From: Stygiobacter sp. RIFOXYC2_FULL_38_25
GTDB taxonomy: Bacteria > Bacteroidota > Ignavibacteria > Ignavibacteriales > Melioribacteraceae
NCBI GenBank assembly: GCA_001803165.1
Contig: MHAZ01000012.1
Coordinates: 62,001 to 126,000 of the forward strand
Direction of reading: 5' to 3'
DNA: 64,000 bases
The notes beneath the pieces are model-generated. The model had not been told where the DNA came from. It was given only the letters and a program-made list of their open reading frames with translations, and ran no database searches. Positions within the stretch are counted from its first letter, which is position 1. Each line of letters begins with the position of its first letter. This document shows, piece by piece, positions 1 to 9,899 of the stretch. A program made the position numbers and the translations under genes.

Positions 1-64
1 GATTTCATTTTACACCTAAAATAAAATCCGGATTTAACTTATTAAACCCGGATGCGTTTAATAA

Positions 65-1492
65 TTAAACAACTTCAAAGCGAATCCAATTTTCGCGGGC
101 ATTTTTAATTTTTAATCCGCCTTCTGTAAAAATAACTAAATCACCTTTGTTAACTATCTCTTGATCCAAAAGCATTTGGTGAACAATCTTCGATGCATTG
201 TGCCTATCGCTAATATCTTTGCAATGAAGCGAAATTACGCCCCACTTAAGCGAAAGTTTGTTCATCGTTTCAAAACTATCTGAAACGGCTACAATTAAAC
301 CCTGCGGTCTAAATTTTGAAAGACTGTTGGGCGTATTTCCTTTTGCAGTGAAGGCAACAATTGCCTTTGCGTTAATTTGTTTGCTGATTGAGCAGATGCC
401 TTTGTTCATTGAATCAAATAAATTCTCATCAATGAATTCCGGCTTAGCAAAATTGATTTCTCTTTCAAACTCGTACGCGCGTTCCGCATTCAAAATTATT
501 TCATTCATTAGCTTAACTGCTTGCGCAGGATATTTCCCGACGGATGTTTCCGCGCTTAACATTACAACATCGGTTCCGTCCCATACTGCATTGGCAACAT
601 CGGAAGCTTCTGCACGTGTTGGAACCGGATTGCTTACCATTGACTCCAACATTTGTGTAGCTGTAATTACAAGCTTGCCAAGTTCGTTGCACCGTTTAAT
701 AATTCTTTTTTGAATAATCGGTACTTCGTAAGATTTAAGCTCAACGCCTAAATCTCCGCGGGCAACCATTATTCCGTCTGCCGCATGCAGAATGCTTTCA
801 AAGTTCGAGACAGCTTCCGGCTTTTCAATTTTAGCGATGATTGGAATTTCAAAGCCCCGCTCTGCAAGCCATTTCCTTAATAGTAATATATCATCGGCGT
901 TACGGACAAACGATAGCGCAACAAAATCAACGCGGTGTTTAAGTGCGAATTCTAAATTTTCCAAATCTTTATCCGTCACCGATGGAGTGCTCAATTTCAT
1001 TCCGGGAAGATTCATTCCCTTTTTCGGTTTCAGCTTGCCGCCTTCAATAACTTCACACGTAATAGAGTTCTTTTGTTTGCTGATGACACTAAGATGAATT
1101 AATCCGTCGTCAATCAAAATTTTGTTTCCTACTTCTGCATCCGAGGCGAGAAGTGAATAGGAAGTGGAAATTTTTGATGCTGTGCCTACTACTTTTTTCG
1201 TGGTGATTTCAATTTGCCGACCTTTAATCAATTCTATTTCCGGCTGCGCCAATTCACCTATTCTTATTTTCGGTCCTTGAAGATCAATTAAGATTGGGAT
1301 TGGAAGCGATTTAGACACGCATAGATCATTTATGGAATGAAACACTTTTTCAAAGTATTCAAAATCGCCATGCGAAAAATTTAATCGAAACGCATTGCAT
1401 CCTGCATCAATTAACGCTTCAAGGTTTTCTCTGGAATCAACAGCTGGTCCAATTGTAGCCAGTATCTTTGTCTTTGCAAAAACTTTACTCAC
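65..1492 (-). CDS. pyk: Pyruvate kinase
   Basis: Converts phosphoenolpyruvate and ADP to pyruvate and ATP in the last step of glycolysis, in the cytosol. The 475-residue protein has the usual single-chain length. It shows the N-terminal TIGPA and RLNFSHG motifs (residues 13-42), the catalytic lysine segment IAKIEKPEA (Lys221, Glu223) and the metal/substrate segment ARGDLGVE (Asp247), followed by the regulatory C-terminal domain. Its start codon overlaps the stop of the upstream Lon-family gene by 4 nt (ATGA), so the two are very likely co-transcribed and translationally coupled. Nothing looks damaged. The product feeds the pyruvate dehydrogenase encoded at 18-22.6 kb. Confidence 0.97.
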   Translation of the reverse strand: MSKVFAKTKILATIGPAVDSRENLEALIDAGCNAFRLNFSHGDFEYFEKVFHSINDLCVSKSLPIPILIDLQGPKIRIGELAQPEIELIKGRQIEITTKKVVGTASKISTSYSLLASDAEVGNKILIDDGLIHLSVISKQKNSITCEVIEGGKLKPKKGMNLPGMKLSTPSVTDKDLENLEFALKHRVDFVALSFVRNADDILLLRKWLAERGFEIPIIAKIEKPEAVSNFESILHAADGIMVARGDLGVELKSYEVPIIQKRIIKRCNELGKLVITATQMLESMVSNPVPTRAEASDVANAVWDGTDVVMLSAETSVGKYPAQAVKLMNEIILNAERAYEFEREINFAKPEFIDENLFDSMNKGICSISKQINAKAIVAFTAKGNTPNSLSKFRPQGLIVAVSDSFETMNKLSLKWGVISLHCKDISDRHNASKIVHQMLLDQEIVNKGDLVIFTEGGLKIKNARENWIRFEVV

Positions 1493-3972
1493 TTTTTCCT
1501 TCCTTTGTTAGATTTTACTTTTGAAACTGTTTTCTTCTTGTTTTTATTTTTGGTTTGAGAAGCCGGTCGTATTCGTTTTCTCATAGCTTTCAGTTCTTTT
1601 TCAACTTCGCCAAAAACTGTACGCGGTTCCCAGTTTCCATTTTTAAGTTTGCTTCCTGCTTTCACTCCGGTTAAGATTTCTATCGCTTCTTCAACTTTAG
1701 TAACAGAGTAGATGTGAAACTTGCCATTCTTCACCGCGTTAATCACTTCATCTTTCAGCATTAAGTCTTTAATATTTTGCTGGGGAATGATTACACCTTG
1801 TTTACCGGTAAGTTTATTCCCAACACAAGTATCAAAGAATCCTTCAATTTTTTCATTCACTCCGCCGATAGGCTGAATTTCACCTTTCTGGTTTACAGAG
1901 CCCGTAATTGCAAATGACTGCTTGATAGGAATATTTGATAATGCGGAAAGCAGCGCTGCAATTTCAGTAATAGAAGCACTGTCGCCGTCAATCATTCCGT
2001 AGCCTTGTTCAAATACCAAACTTGCTGTAAAAGAAAGTGGAATATTTTTGCCGAAGTTTTCTCTAAAGTAACCGGAAATAATCAGCACACCTTTGTTGTG
2101 AGTGTTGCCGCTCATTCCGGCTTCACGTTCTACGTTAATAATATTTCCGTTTCCTAAGCCAACACTTGCAGTAATTCTGGTCGGCTTGCCAAATCCGAAA
2201 TCACCACTCTCATAAACAGCTAATCCGTTTATTGTGCCAACACGCTCACCTTCGGTATCAATAAGAAAAGTTTTTTCCTTTATCATTTCAGAAACCTTGG
2301 ATTCATAAAGACCATGCCGTTCCTTTGCGGATTCATAAGCGTGGTTTACGTCATCGGTTGTAACAATTTTATTTTCTTTCGAGTTAGCCCAGAAGGAAGC
2401 TTCGCGTGCAACATCTGCTATATAAGCGAAACGCGTAGTAAGTTTATTTTTCTCTCCGGCGTAACGCGCACCATACTCTGTAATTCGAGCAATAGCAGAT
2501 TTATCAAACTCAAGCAGTTTTTCGTTCGCAATAAGTTTTTTAATTACTGCAGCATATTCACCTACGGCAATATCTGTGCGCTTCATTTCGTAATCAAAAT
2601 CCGCTTTGATTTTGAAAATTTTATTGAAGTCGTCTTCATAGTTCGAAAGGATTGTGTAGATGTAATTGCTTCCAATCAAAATAACTTTCGTGTTGATGTC
2701 AATTGGTTCAGGTTTCAACACGCTTGGAGAAAATTGATAGAGATTTGATACGTCTTGAATTTCCAATTGCCCGAAAAGCAAAACCCGCTTTAGTGCTTTC
2801 CAAACTCCCGGCTCCAAGAAAGCATCTTTGGCATTTATGATAATGTATCCGCCGTTCGCACGAAGTAAAGATCCGGATTTTACTTTGGTGAAATCCGCAT
2901 ACCAGCCGCCGCGTCCATCGCTGTATTTTTCAATTGTACCGAATAGATTGCTGTAAGTCGGCGAAGTCTCAACAATAATTGGGCATTTCTTCAGTTTAGA
3001 GTTATCAAGAATTATGTTCACTTCATACTCTTTCAAGTAATCAATAATTATTCCTTCGGATTCTTCCCGCACCGGACGTTTGCCTTTGAATACATCAAGA
3101 TTCTGTATGATGTTATCTTCAACTTTCTGCAAATATTTTGTAACACGTGCGTTGTGATATTTTTTCTTAATCTCATCAACAGTAACCGAGATCAATCCGC
3201 TTACAAAACTGCTTTCGAGCGATACAAGTTTTTCCTGAAACTCTTGGGTTTGTTTTAAACTATTTCGGAAAACAAGCTGTAGCTCTTCTTGATAGCTTGC
3301 ATACTTATTGATTAACTGCTCTCTCTGCTCGCCGGTGATTTGTTCCGCCTTTACAAGGTCGTTGAGCTGATATAGATTAACCGGAGTTTTGTTAATTATT
3401 GCAAATATCTCGGGACGAATCATTTCGCCATCTTTAACTTGTCCTAATGTAAAACTGTCTTTCTTCAATTTATCTTCGAAGCGGGACATTATCTTTTGCT
3501 GTCTCTGCCCAAATTCTGAAATGATCTTTTTCTTTTCGGAAACGAACGGTTCTGCTTCCAATAGTTGCGGAATTTTTTCCTGGAAGAACTTAATTGTTCT
3601 TTCTAGATCGCGTTTAAACTTTATTGCTTGCCCGGCTGTAAATTGAAGAAGCATAGGGCGGTCTTCATCGCCAAAATTATTAACGTAGGCATAATCGCGT
3701 AAGTTTTCGCAATCACTGGCAATTGCTTCAAGCATCATTTTGATGGTCGAAAACTTTCCCGTTCCGCTAAGACCTGTAATAAAAATATTGTAGCCGGGGC
3801 TTTTCAAATCAACACCAACGCGCAAGGCTTTCAGCGCGCGCTCTTGTCCAACAATTCCTTCCATCGGTTTTACATCCGTCGTAGTCTCAAAATCAAAAAC
3901 ACTCGGGTCGCAATTCCACTTCAAATCTTCCGGTTTTAGTTTCTGCACAAGCTTAGCTTTAATGAGAGACAT
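1489..3972 (-). CDS. Lon-family ATP-dependent protease (LonB/YcbZ-like)
   Basis: Predicted cytosolic ATP-dependent serine protease of the Lon-related group with an AAA-like domain interrupted by a long helical insert. The Walker A region is GLSGTGKFST (residues 67-76). A coiled, charged region follows (about 110-290). The C-terminal Lon protease domain carries the Ser-Lys dyad: Ser665 in DGDSAS and Lys708 in GGVNEKIEG, 43 residues apart as in classical Lon. The last 25 residues are very lysine-rich, which may favour nucleic-acid contact. It lacks the classical Lon N-terminal substrate domain, so it is not LonA. It is the first gene of a two-gene operon with pyk, and its start faces mfd across a 176-bp divergent intergenic region. 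Confidence 0.9.
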   Translation of the reverse strand: MSLIKAKLVQKLKPEDLKWNCDPSVFDFETTTDVKPMEGIVGQERALKALRVGVDLKSPGYNIFITGLSGTGKFSTIKMMLEAIASDCENLRDYAYVNNFGDEDRPMLLQFTAGQAIKFKRDLERTIKFFQEKIPQLLEAEPFVSEKKKIISEFGQRQQKIMSRFEDKLKKDSFTLGQVKDGEMIRPEIFAIINKTPVNLYQLNDLVKAEQITGEQREQLINKYASYQEELQLVFRNSLKQTQEFQEKLVSLESSFVSGLISVTVDEIKKKYHNARVTKYLQKVEDNIIQNLDVFKGKRPVREESEGIIIDYLKEYEVNIILDNSKLKKCPIIVETSPTYSNLFGTIEKYSDGRGGWYADFTKVKSGSLLRANGGYIIINAKDAFLEPGVWKALKRVLLFGQLEIQDVSNLYQFSPSVLKPEPIDINTKVILIGSNYIYTILSNYEDDFNKIFKIKADFDYEMKRTDIAVGEYAAVIKKLIANEKLLEFDKSAIARITEYGARYAGEKNKLTTRFAYIADVAREASFWANSKENKIVTTDDVNHAYESAKERHGLYESKVSEMIKEKTFLIDTEGERVGTINGLAVYESGDFGFGKPTRITASVGLGNGNIINVEREAGMSGNTHNKGVLIISGYFRENFGKNIPLSFTASLVFEQGYGMIDGDSASITEIAALLSALSNIPIKQSFAITGSVNQKGEIQPIGGVNEKIEGFFDTCVGNKLTGKQGVIIPQQNIKDLMLKDEVINAVKNGKFHIYSVTKVEEAIEILTGVKAGSKLKNGNWEPRTVFGEVEKELKAMRKRIRPASQTKNKNKKKTVSKVKSNKGRKK

Positions 3973-4148
3973 GTTTTATCCAAATTTTGTAGAGTATATA
4001 CTACCAAAATAAAGATAATCCGCTAAAAATGCGGGGAATGTGTAAGGCAAAAATTTTACAGCATAAGTTTCTTAACTTTACAGCGCAAAAATCCTTCCGT
4101 CTTGTGGCGGAAAGGGTGTTTTCTATTTTAAAATACTGAAAAGGAATT

Positions 4149-7100
4149 ATGAAGCAGCCTTTCGAGCAGATTATTGATAAGATTGAATCGTTTGTTGTCT
4201 TGGAAGAGAGAATTAAAACGAAGGAAAAACTTATTTACGTTTCTCCATTTTCCGGGTCTTCCAAAAGTTTAATAATAAAAAAAATTGCCCATTCGGAAAA
4301 TCAAATTCTGCTTATGCTTCCAAGTGTGCAAGCTGTAAACGAAGTTAAGGTTGAGCTTTCGATTCTTGGTTTGGAAAAATCTGTTGTAGCTGCCGATGAC
4401 CTCTCTCCGGAAATGCTGCAAGAAAAACTTACGGACTTAAACTCACGCAAAAACTTTGTATTGCTTTCAACTTATGAACTGCTGAAACTGAAGCTGCCAT
4501 CGAAGCAAAATATTGAAGCCAACACAACCAACATTGAAATTGGCGGAAACTTAAGCTACGATGATCTAATCGAGTACTTTAATGCAATAAATTATAACAG
4601 AGATAAATATGTAGAGCAGCCGGGCGATTTTGCAGTACGCGGCTCGATTATTGATTTTTGGTCTTACAGCGAAAAGCAGCCTTGCCGTTTGGAATTCGAC
4701 GGTGACTTCATAGAATCAATTCGGCACTTTGATGCGGAAACACAGCGCTCTGCCGATAAACTTGAACGTGTTACACTTGCAGCGTCTCTTGCGCCGGCAG
4801 AGGAAAATCTTGGAGATATTTTCGATTATCTCAACAATCCGCTAATCTTTGCCGATGAGTATGAACTGCAGAATCTATTTATAGCCAAAACCGTAAGCAG
4901 TGAAGAAAAACTTCCGGATGATATTGATGATGAACTTAAAGAAGAGTTATATGATGCGGATGAAACTACAGATCAAGTTCAAGAGCAAGATCATGATCAA
5001 GTAAAGAATGAAAAGCTTTCTATTGATGAATTGTTTGAGAAGAACGCACGCTGGGTGATTGAAGATGCGCTCGGAAAGGATGAACGTGTTCAGCTTCATT
5101 TGTATGATGCACCTATTATTAATTCCAACTACGAATTACTTTCAAATATTCTTCTCGATTTTACAAACAAGCAGTATCAAACAATTATTGCTGTGGAAAA
5201 TGAACTGCAAAGCAAACGCCTGTACGATTTACTCTGCGAGTTCAGAAACGAGTTGATGGGAATATTCGATTCCGGCGCGGTTAAACTTCAAATCTTTCCA
5301 ATCAAAAGCGGATTTGTTGATAAGCAGTCAAAGCTTTTTGTTCTTACTGATTATCAGATTTTCAACAAACCGTACCGTACAAAACTCAGCACCAAAGCAA
5401 AATACAGAAAATCGCGAGTTAAAGATTTTGCTTCAATCAAGCGGGGCGATTTTGTTGTGCACGAAAGTTTTGGCATCGGGCAGTATGCCGGATTGGAAAA
5501 AATTAAGATTGGCGATATTGAGCAAGAATCAATAAAAATTTTGTATGCTGAAGGCGGCGTTGTTTATGTAAATCTGAATTACCTCTCTCTCGTTAAAAAG
5601 TTTTCTTCGCAAGATAATGTTCAGCCAAAACTTTCTGTGCTAGGCGGCAGCGAATGGAAAACTACCAAGAAAAAAGTTAAGGCTAAGATTAAAGAAGCCG
5701 CCCGCGAGTTAATCACACTTTACGCAAAACGGAAAGCGGCAAAAGGTTTTTCATTTAGTTCGGATTCAATTTGGCAGCGTGAGCTGGAAGCTTCTTTTAT
5801 GTACGAAGATACACCGGACCAAACCAAAGTTACCGAAGAAGTTAAAGGTGATATGGAAGGGGAAAACCCGATGGATAGATTGGTCTGCGGTGATGTAGGT
5901 TTTGGCAAAACTGAAATTGCTGTCCGTGCCGCTTTCAAAGCAATGAATGACGGAAAGCAAGTTGCACTTCTCGCGCCGACAACAATTTTAACCGAGCAGC
6001 ATTTCAATACGTTCAAAAACCGTCTTTCGCAATTTCCGGTTAGAGTTGAAGCGCTATCGCGGTTTCAGTCGGCGGTTAAGCAAAAAGAAATTGTAGAGAA
6101 GGTTTCTAAAGGAGAAGTTGATATTGTAGTCGGTACTCACCGTCTTCTATCGAAAGATATCAAGTTCAAAGATTTGGGCTTGCTCATTATAGATGAAGAG
6201 CACCGCTTTGGTGTTATGGCAAAAGAGAAACTTCGTTCCTATAAAACAAATGTTGATACGTTGACACTTACCGCAACTCCGATTCCGCGAACACTTAATT
6301 TGTCTTTGCTTGGTGCGCGCGATCTTTCAATAATGGCGACACCACCGCCGAACCGCCAGCCGATTTATACTAAAGTCGCAATGTTCGAAATTCCGAAAGT
6401 GCGCGAATGGGTTCTTAATGAGATTCGAAGAAACGGACAAGTGTATTTTGTGCACGATAGAATTCAATCAATAGAAAAAATTGCGGCGTATGTTAAAAAG
6501 TATGTTCCGGAAATAAACATCGGCATCGCTCACGGGAGAATGAAACCGGCTGAACTCGAAAAAGTTATTTACGGATTTCTCAACAAACACTATCACATGC
6601 TTATTTCAACAAAGATTATTGAAAGCGGGCTCGATATTCCAAACGTAAACACAATTATAATTAACCGCGCAGACCGTTTTGGATTGGCGGAACTGCATCA
6701 ATTGCGCGGCAGAGTGGGAAGAAGCGACCGGCAAGCCTACGCGTATTTTCTTGTTCCATCTCTAAATGCAATTACAAAGAAAGCCGTTAAGAGATTGCAA
6801 GCGATTGAAGAATACACCGACCTTGGCGAAGGATTTAACTTAGCAATGCGAGATCTTGAAATACGGGGCGCAGGCAACTTGCTTGGTACCGAACAGAGCG
6901 GCAACATTGATTCCGTTGGTTTTGATCTCTACATGAAAATGGTTGATGAAGCAGTCGAAGAATTAAAGCAAGATGAGTTCAAAGAAATATTTCAGGATTT
7001 GCCGAGGCAACAGGAAAGAAGCGAACCGACTATTGATGCTTTTTTTGAACTTGGAATTCCACACAGTTATATGCCGGACCAATCCGACCGTCTTAGTTTT

Positions 7101-7511
7101 TACACAACGCTTTTTACACTTGTTAAAATTGAGGAATTGGATGAGATACGTGATGAGATGCGCGATAAGTTTGGAAGACCGCCGCTTACGGTTGAGCGTT
7201 TGATACAAACCGCAGTCCTTCGCTTTTATGCTTCTTTTGCTTTACTCGAAAGGATAATCATTCAGAAACAAAAAATTATAATTATACTTCCTAAGGGAGA
7301 CCGGGAGAATTTTTACAAGATACAGTTCATTCCGCTTTTGACGCATATCAACTCAAAGTATTCCAAAGAAATTAAATTTGTGCAGTCGAATGAAACACTA
7401 AAGCTTGAGATTGGTAATAAGTTTGAAACTGCCGAGAAGGTTTTGGAATTTTTAATTAGTTTCGTTCAAGAAATTACAAATGTGATTTCCGGAGTAGGAA
7501 GTACTAAATAA
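4149..7511 (+). CDS. mfd: Transcription-repair coupling factor Mfd
   Basis: Large SF2 translocase (1120 aa) that displaces stalled RNA polymerase from DNA lesions and recruits the UvrABC excision machinery. The order is an N-terminal UvrB-like region, the CarD-type RNA-polymerase interaction domain (about residues 427-490, with KRGDFVVHESFGIGQYAG), Walker A GDVGFGKTE (about 581), the DEEH box (about 681), helicase motifs IV-VI with GRVGRSDRQAYAY, and a C-terminal TRCF domain. Between the UvrB-like part and the polymerase-binding domain is a very acidic stretch (about residues 255-300, rich in D and E) that may be a lineage insertion. The start ATG follows AAAGGA at good spacing. The downstream haem-binding gene begins 32 nt later. 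Confidence 0.97.
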   Translation: MKQPFEQIIDKIESFVVLEERIKTKEKLIYVSPFSGSSKSLIIKKIAHSENQILLMLPSVQAVNEVKVELSILGLEKSVVAADDLSPEMLQEKLTDLNSRKNFVLLSTYELLKLKLPSKQNIEANTTNIEIGGNLSYDDLIEYFNAINYNRDKYVEQPGDFAVRGSIIDFWSYSEKQPCRLEFDGDFIESIRHFDAETQRSADKLERVTLAASLAPAEENLGDIFDYLNNPLIFADEYELQNLFIAKTVSSEEKLPDDIDDELKEELYDADETTDQVQEQDHDQVKNEKLSIDELFEKNARWVIEDALGKDERVQLHLYDAPIINSNYELLSNILLDFTNKQYQTIIAVENELQSKRLYDLLCEFRNELMGIFDSGAVKLQIFPIKSGFVDKQSKLFVLTDYQIFNKPYRTKLSTKAKYRKSRVKDFASIKRGDFVVHESFGIGQYAGLEKIKIGDIEQESIKILYAEGGVVYVNLNYLSLVKKFSSQDNVQPKLSVLGGSEWKTTKKKVKAKIKEAARELITLYAKRKAAKGFSFSSDSIWQRELEASFMYEDTPDQTKVTEEVKGDMEGENPMDRLVCGDVGFGKTEIAVRAAFKAMNDGKQVALLAPTTILTEQHFNTFKNRLSQFPVRVEALSRFQSAVKQKEIVEKVSKGEVDIVVGTHRLLSKDIKFKDLGLLIIDEEHRFGVMAKEKLRSYKTNVDTLTLTATPIPRTLNLSLLGARDLSIMATPPPNRQPIYTKVAMFEIPKVREWVLNEIRRNGQVYFVHDRIQSIEKIAAYVKKYVPEINIGIAHGRMKPAELEKVIYGFLNKHYHMLISTKIIESGLDIPNVNTIIINRADRFGLAELHQLRGRVGRSDRQAYAYFLVPSLNAITKKAVKRLQAIEEYTDLGEGFNLAMRDLEIRGAGNLLGTEQSGNIDSVGFDLYMKMVDEAVEELKQDEFKEIFQDLPRQQERSEPTIDAFFELGIPHSYMPDQSDRLSFYTTLFTLVKIEELDEIRDEMRDKFGRPPLTVERLIQTAVLRFYASFALLERIIIQKQKIIIILPKGDRENFYKIQFIPLLTHINSKYSKEIKFVQSNETLKLEIGNKFETAEKVLEFLISFVQEITNVISGVGSTK

Positions 7512-7543
7512 CCGGTTAATAAATTTATCGGGAGAAATATAAA

Positions 7544-7972
7544 GTGAGACGTTCAAGAATAATTACGTTGCTTATTGTGTTTGCATTAATAGGAATACAA
7601 TTTATAGAAGTAGATAGAAGCAATCCGCCTGTTACAAGCGATTTGCAGGCATCCATGGAAGTGAAAAACGTTTTGAAAGACGCTTGCTATGACTGCCACT
7701 CAAACGAAACCAAGTGGCCTTGGTATAGCAAAGTCGCACCGGTTAGTTTCTTTATTTCAAATCACGTTGTTGAAGGAAGAGAACATCTAAACTTTTCAAC
7801 TTGGGGAAGAATGTACTCTCAGAAACAAGGAGAGTATAAAAAGGAAATTTGGGAGGAGATAGAAAAAAATGAAATGCCGTTGTCTCACTATATCTGGATG
7901 CATCCTAAAGCTAATTTAACATTGGACCAAAGGCAGCTGATTAAGCGCTGGGCATTAGGAGAAAAATATTGA
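7544..7972 (+). CDS. Exported haem-binding domain protein
   Basis: A 142-residue protein with an N-terminal hydrophobic segment (about residues 5-21) that should act as signal or anchor. It has one c-type haem motif CYDCH (Cys48, Cys51, His52) followed by conserved WPWYS and a later Met/His-rich part, all typical of the short haem-binding domain family common in Bacteroidota. It is probably periplasmic or membrane-attached, with a role in electron transfer or haem handling that cannot be specified. The start is GTG, preceded by a good GGGAGAA Shine-Dalgarno. It sits 32 nt behind mfd on the same strand and may be read through from it. Confidence 0.8.
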   Translation: MRRSRIITLLIVFALIGIQFIEVDRSNPPVTSDLQASMEVKNVLKDACYDCHSNETKWPWYSKVAPVSFFISNHVVEGREHLNFSTWGRMYSQKQGEYKKEIWEEIEKNEMPLSHYIWMHPKANLTLDQRQLIKRWALGEKY

Positions 7973-8059
7973 GCGAGCCGGATTTCTTCTGGCTTAGTTG
8001 CGTCTCAATACTTAAGTTGTAATTAAAGTTAAATCCTTCCGCACCTAAAGAGGTGGCTT

Positions 8060-8974
8060 ATGTTAAAGACGTATAAAATTTTTGAGAACAAGATTGTCCC
8101 GGAATCATCCAACGGCGGCAGCATAAAAATTTATGTTAACCCGGATGAAGCCGAAAAGAAATTTCTTGTTGAAGAATACAAGCTTGATGAACACACACTC
8201 AATTCATCTTTAGATGCCGATGAACTTTCCCGCCTTGAGTTTGAGCCTGACCACCTTGCGATGATTTATAAAATTCCTAAGAACTACACCGCTTCCGAGC
8301 CTCTTCTTTTCCGCGTTAATTCAATGGGCGCGTTTGTATTCAAAGATAAAATTATTGTTGTTGTAAATGATGATATTAATCTTTTCCACGGCAAACACTT
8401 TAACAAGATTGTTACGCTTAACGATGTTATGCTTAAACTGATTTTTACTTCCATCATTCACTTTATAGATCACCTTCGTGTAATTAATATGCTGTCGGAT
8501 GAAATTGAAAGGAAGATCAGCACGGCAATGGAAAACCGCTACCTGCTTAATCAGTTTACGCTTGGCAAGAGTTTGGTTTATTACCAAAACGCAATTAACA
8601 CAAACACCGCGCTGATTGAAAAACTGAAGCTCAACGCTTCCAAATTAAATTTAACTATGGAGGAGATTGAACTGCTCGACGACATTATGATTGAAAATAC
8701 ACAGTGCTATAAACAAGCAGAGATTTATTCCAACATTCTCGCAAGTCTGATGGATGCTAAGGCTTCAATTATCAGTAATAACCTTAACGTGCTGATGAAA
8801 ACGCTTAATATTATAACTGTAATGATTATGGTGCCTACATTTGTTGTTAGCGCGTTTTCTATGAACGTGGGAATTCCATTTCAAGATCACCCCCAAGCTT
8901 TTTTTATAATTATGAGTCTGGCGCTTGTGTCTGTTACCGGGTTCTTCATCTTCTGGAAATGGAAAAAGTGGTAA
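8060..8974 (+). CDS. CorA-family divalent cation transporter-like protein with an altered GMN motif
   Basis: 304 residues, organised like CorA: a large soluble N-terminal domain (about 1-240) including a long helical stalk, then two C-terminal membrane helices (about 245-265 and 275-297) and a lysine-rich end (KWKKW). CorA proteins form pentameric Mg2+/Co2+ channels. The signature pore-loop GMN motif normally found after TM1 reads SMN here (Phe-Ser-Met-Asn-Val), the glycine being replaced by serine at 8858-8860. The rest of the loop (VGIPFQDHP) is typical of the family. A clear ribosome site (GAGGTGG) precedes the ATG. Transport activity is uncertain given the motif change; fold assignment is strong. 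Confidence 0.83.
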   Translation: MLKTYKIFENKIVPESSNGGSIKIYVNPDEAEKKFLVEEYKLDEHTLNSSLDADELSRLEFEPDHLAMIYKIPKNYTASEPLLFRVNSMGAFVFKDKIIVVVNDDINLFHGKHFNKIVTLNDVMLKLIFTSIIHFIDHLRVINMLSDEIERKISTAMENRYLLNQFTLGKSLVYYQNAINTNTALIEKLKLNASKLNLTMEEIELLDDIMIENTQCYKQAEIYSNILASLMDAKASIISNNLNVLMKTLNIITVMIMVPTFVVSAFSMNVGIPFQDHPQAFFIIMSLALVSVTGFFIFWKWKKW

Positions 8975-8995
8975 TATATTTTTTGAAGGTTTTAA

Positions 8996-9865
8996 ATGGC
9001 TAAACTTTACATTGGAACATGCGGCTGGAAGTACGACTCCTGGCGCGGATTAGTTTACTCCGGTAAAGAGGAAATCAATTATCTAAAAGAATATTCTGAG
9101 TGCTACGATGCTGTTGAAGTTCAGCAATGGTATTTTTCTCTTCATGGAAACAATAAAGTTGTACTCCCCAAACCGGAAATGGTTACTGCTTATAAGAATT
9201 CAGTTCATAAGGATTTCAAGTTCAGTATTAAAATACCCAACAGTATTACACTAACGCATCTTAACCACAGCGAGAATGAAGAAGAATTAATTCCCAACGG
9301 GCATTTTCTTTCCAACGATCTGCTGGAAGAATTTGTGAGTACGCTTAAACCGCTTCGGCATAATCTCGGCGCGCTCATATTTCAGTTTGAGTATTTTAGC
9401 AAGCAAAAGATGAAATCCCAGGTTGAATTTCAAGGTTTGCTGAGAGAGTTTATTGCAAAAATTCCCGGCGGTTTCCGTTTTGCAATTGAAACCCGTAATC
9501 CGGCTTATCTTAACGAAGATTACTTTTTGTTTTTACGCGACAGCAAAATTGCGCACGTCTTTCTTCAAGGTTATGATATGCCCGATATATTTGATCTTCA
9601 CAAGCGTTACAAAGATTATGTTAAGGATTACGCCGTTATACGTCTGCAAGGTGAAGATAAAAAGGGTATTGAAACCAGAAGCGGGGGCGAGTGGAATAAA
9701 ATTATCGAACCGAAAGATGATGAACTGTTGCGCCTGGTAGAAATGATAGGTGAACTACTCGAAAGAAATATTGATGTTTATCTTAGCGTGAATAACCACT
9801 ATGAGGGATCCGCTCCGCTAACAATTGCAAAAATTCAGAAGTTGATGAGGGAGAAAAGTAACTGA
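8996..9865 (+). CDS. DUF72 family protein (TIM-barrel, YecE-like)
   Basis: 289-residue protein of the widespread DUF72 (YecE-like) family, which has a TIM-barrel fold and no firmly established biochemical role. It begins with the family hallmark IGTCGWKYDSWRG and contains FSIKIPNSITLTHL, FAIETRNPAY and the C-terminal VNNHYEGSAPLTI. It follows the CorA-like gene by 21 nt and may be co-transcribed. Its last 19 codons plus about 20 bases of downstream sequence are duplicated at 10212-10289, beyond an antitoxin gene, which suggests an insertion or duplication event at its 3' end. The gene itself is intact. Confidence 0.88.
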   Translation: MAKLYIGTCGWKYDSWRGLVYSGKEEINYLKEYSECYDAVEVQQWYFSLHGNNKVVLPKPEMVTAYKNSVHKDFKFSIKIPNSITLTHLNHSENEEELIPNGHFLSNDLLEEFVSTLKPLRHNLGALIFQFEYFSKQKMKSQVEFQGLLREFIAKIPGGFRFAIETRNPAYLNEDYFLFLRDSKIAHVFLQGYDMPDIFDLHKRYKDYVKDYAVIRLQGEDKKGIETRSGGEWNKIIEPKDDELLRLVEMIGELLERNIDVYLSVNNHYEGSAPLTIAKIQKLMREKSN

Positions 9866-9883
9866 GCACCTAAGCGCCAAAGT
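9806..9883 (+). repeat. Direct repeat copy A: 3' end of the DUF72 gene
   Basis: 78-bp segment covering the last codons and early 3' flank of the DUF72 gene. It matches 10212-10289 at a fixed offset of 406 bp with only about ten differences. The intervening DNA holds one minus-strand antitoxin gene. Confidence 0.9.
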
Positions 9884-9899
9884 AACAAAAAATTAACAT

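Noticed and set aside
258-1097. Plus-strand frames of 100-150 codons inside pyk
   Set aside because: They are antisense to a complete, well-recognised gene and show no family resemblance; the same applies to the many frames inside the Lon-type, mfd, aceE, lpd, PQQ and metalloprotease genes.
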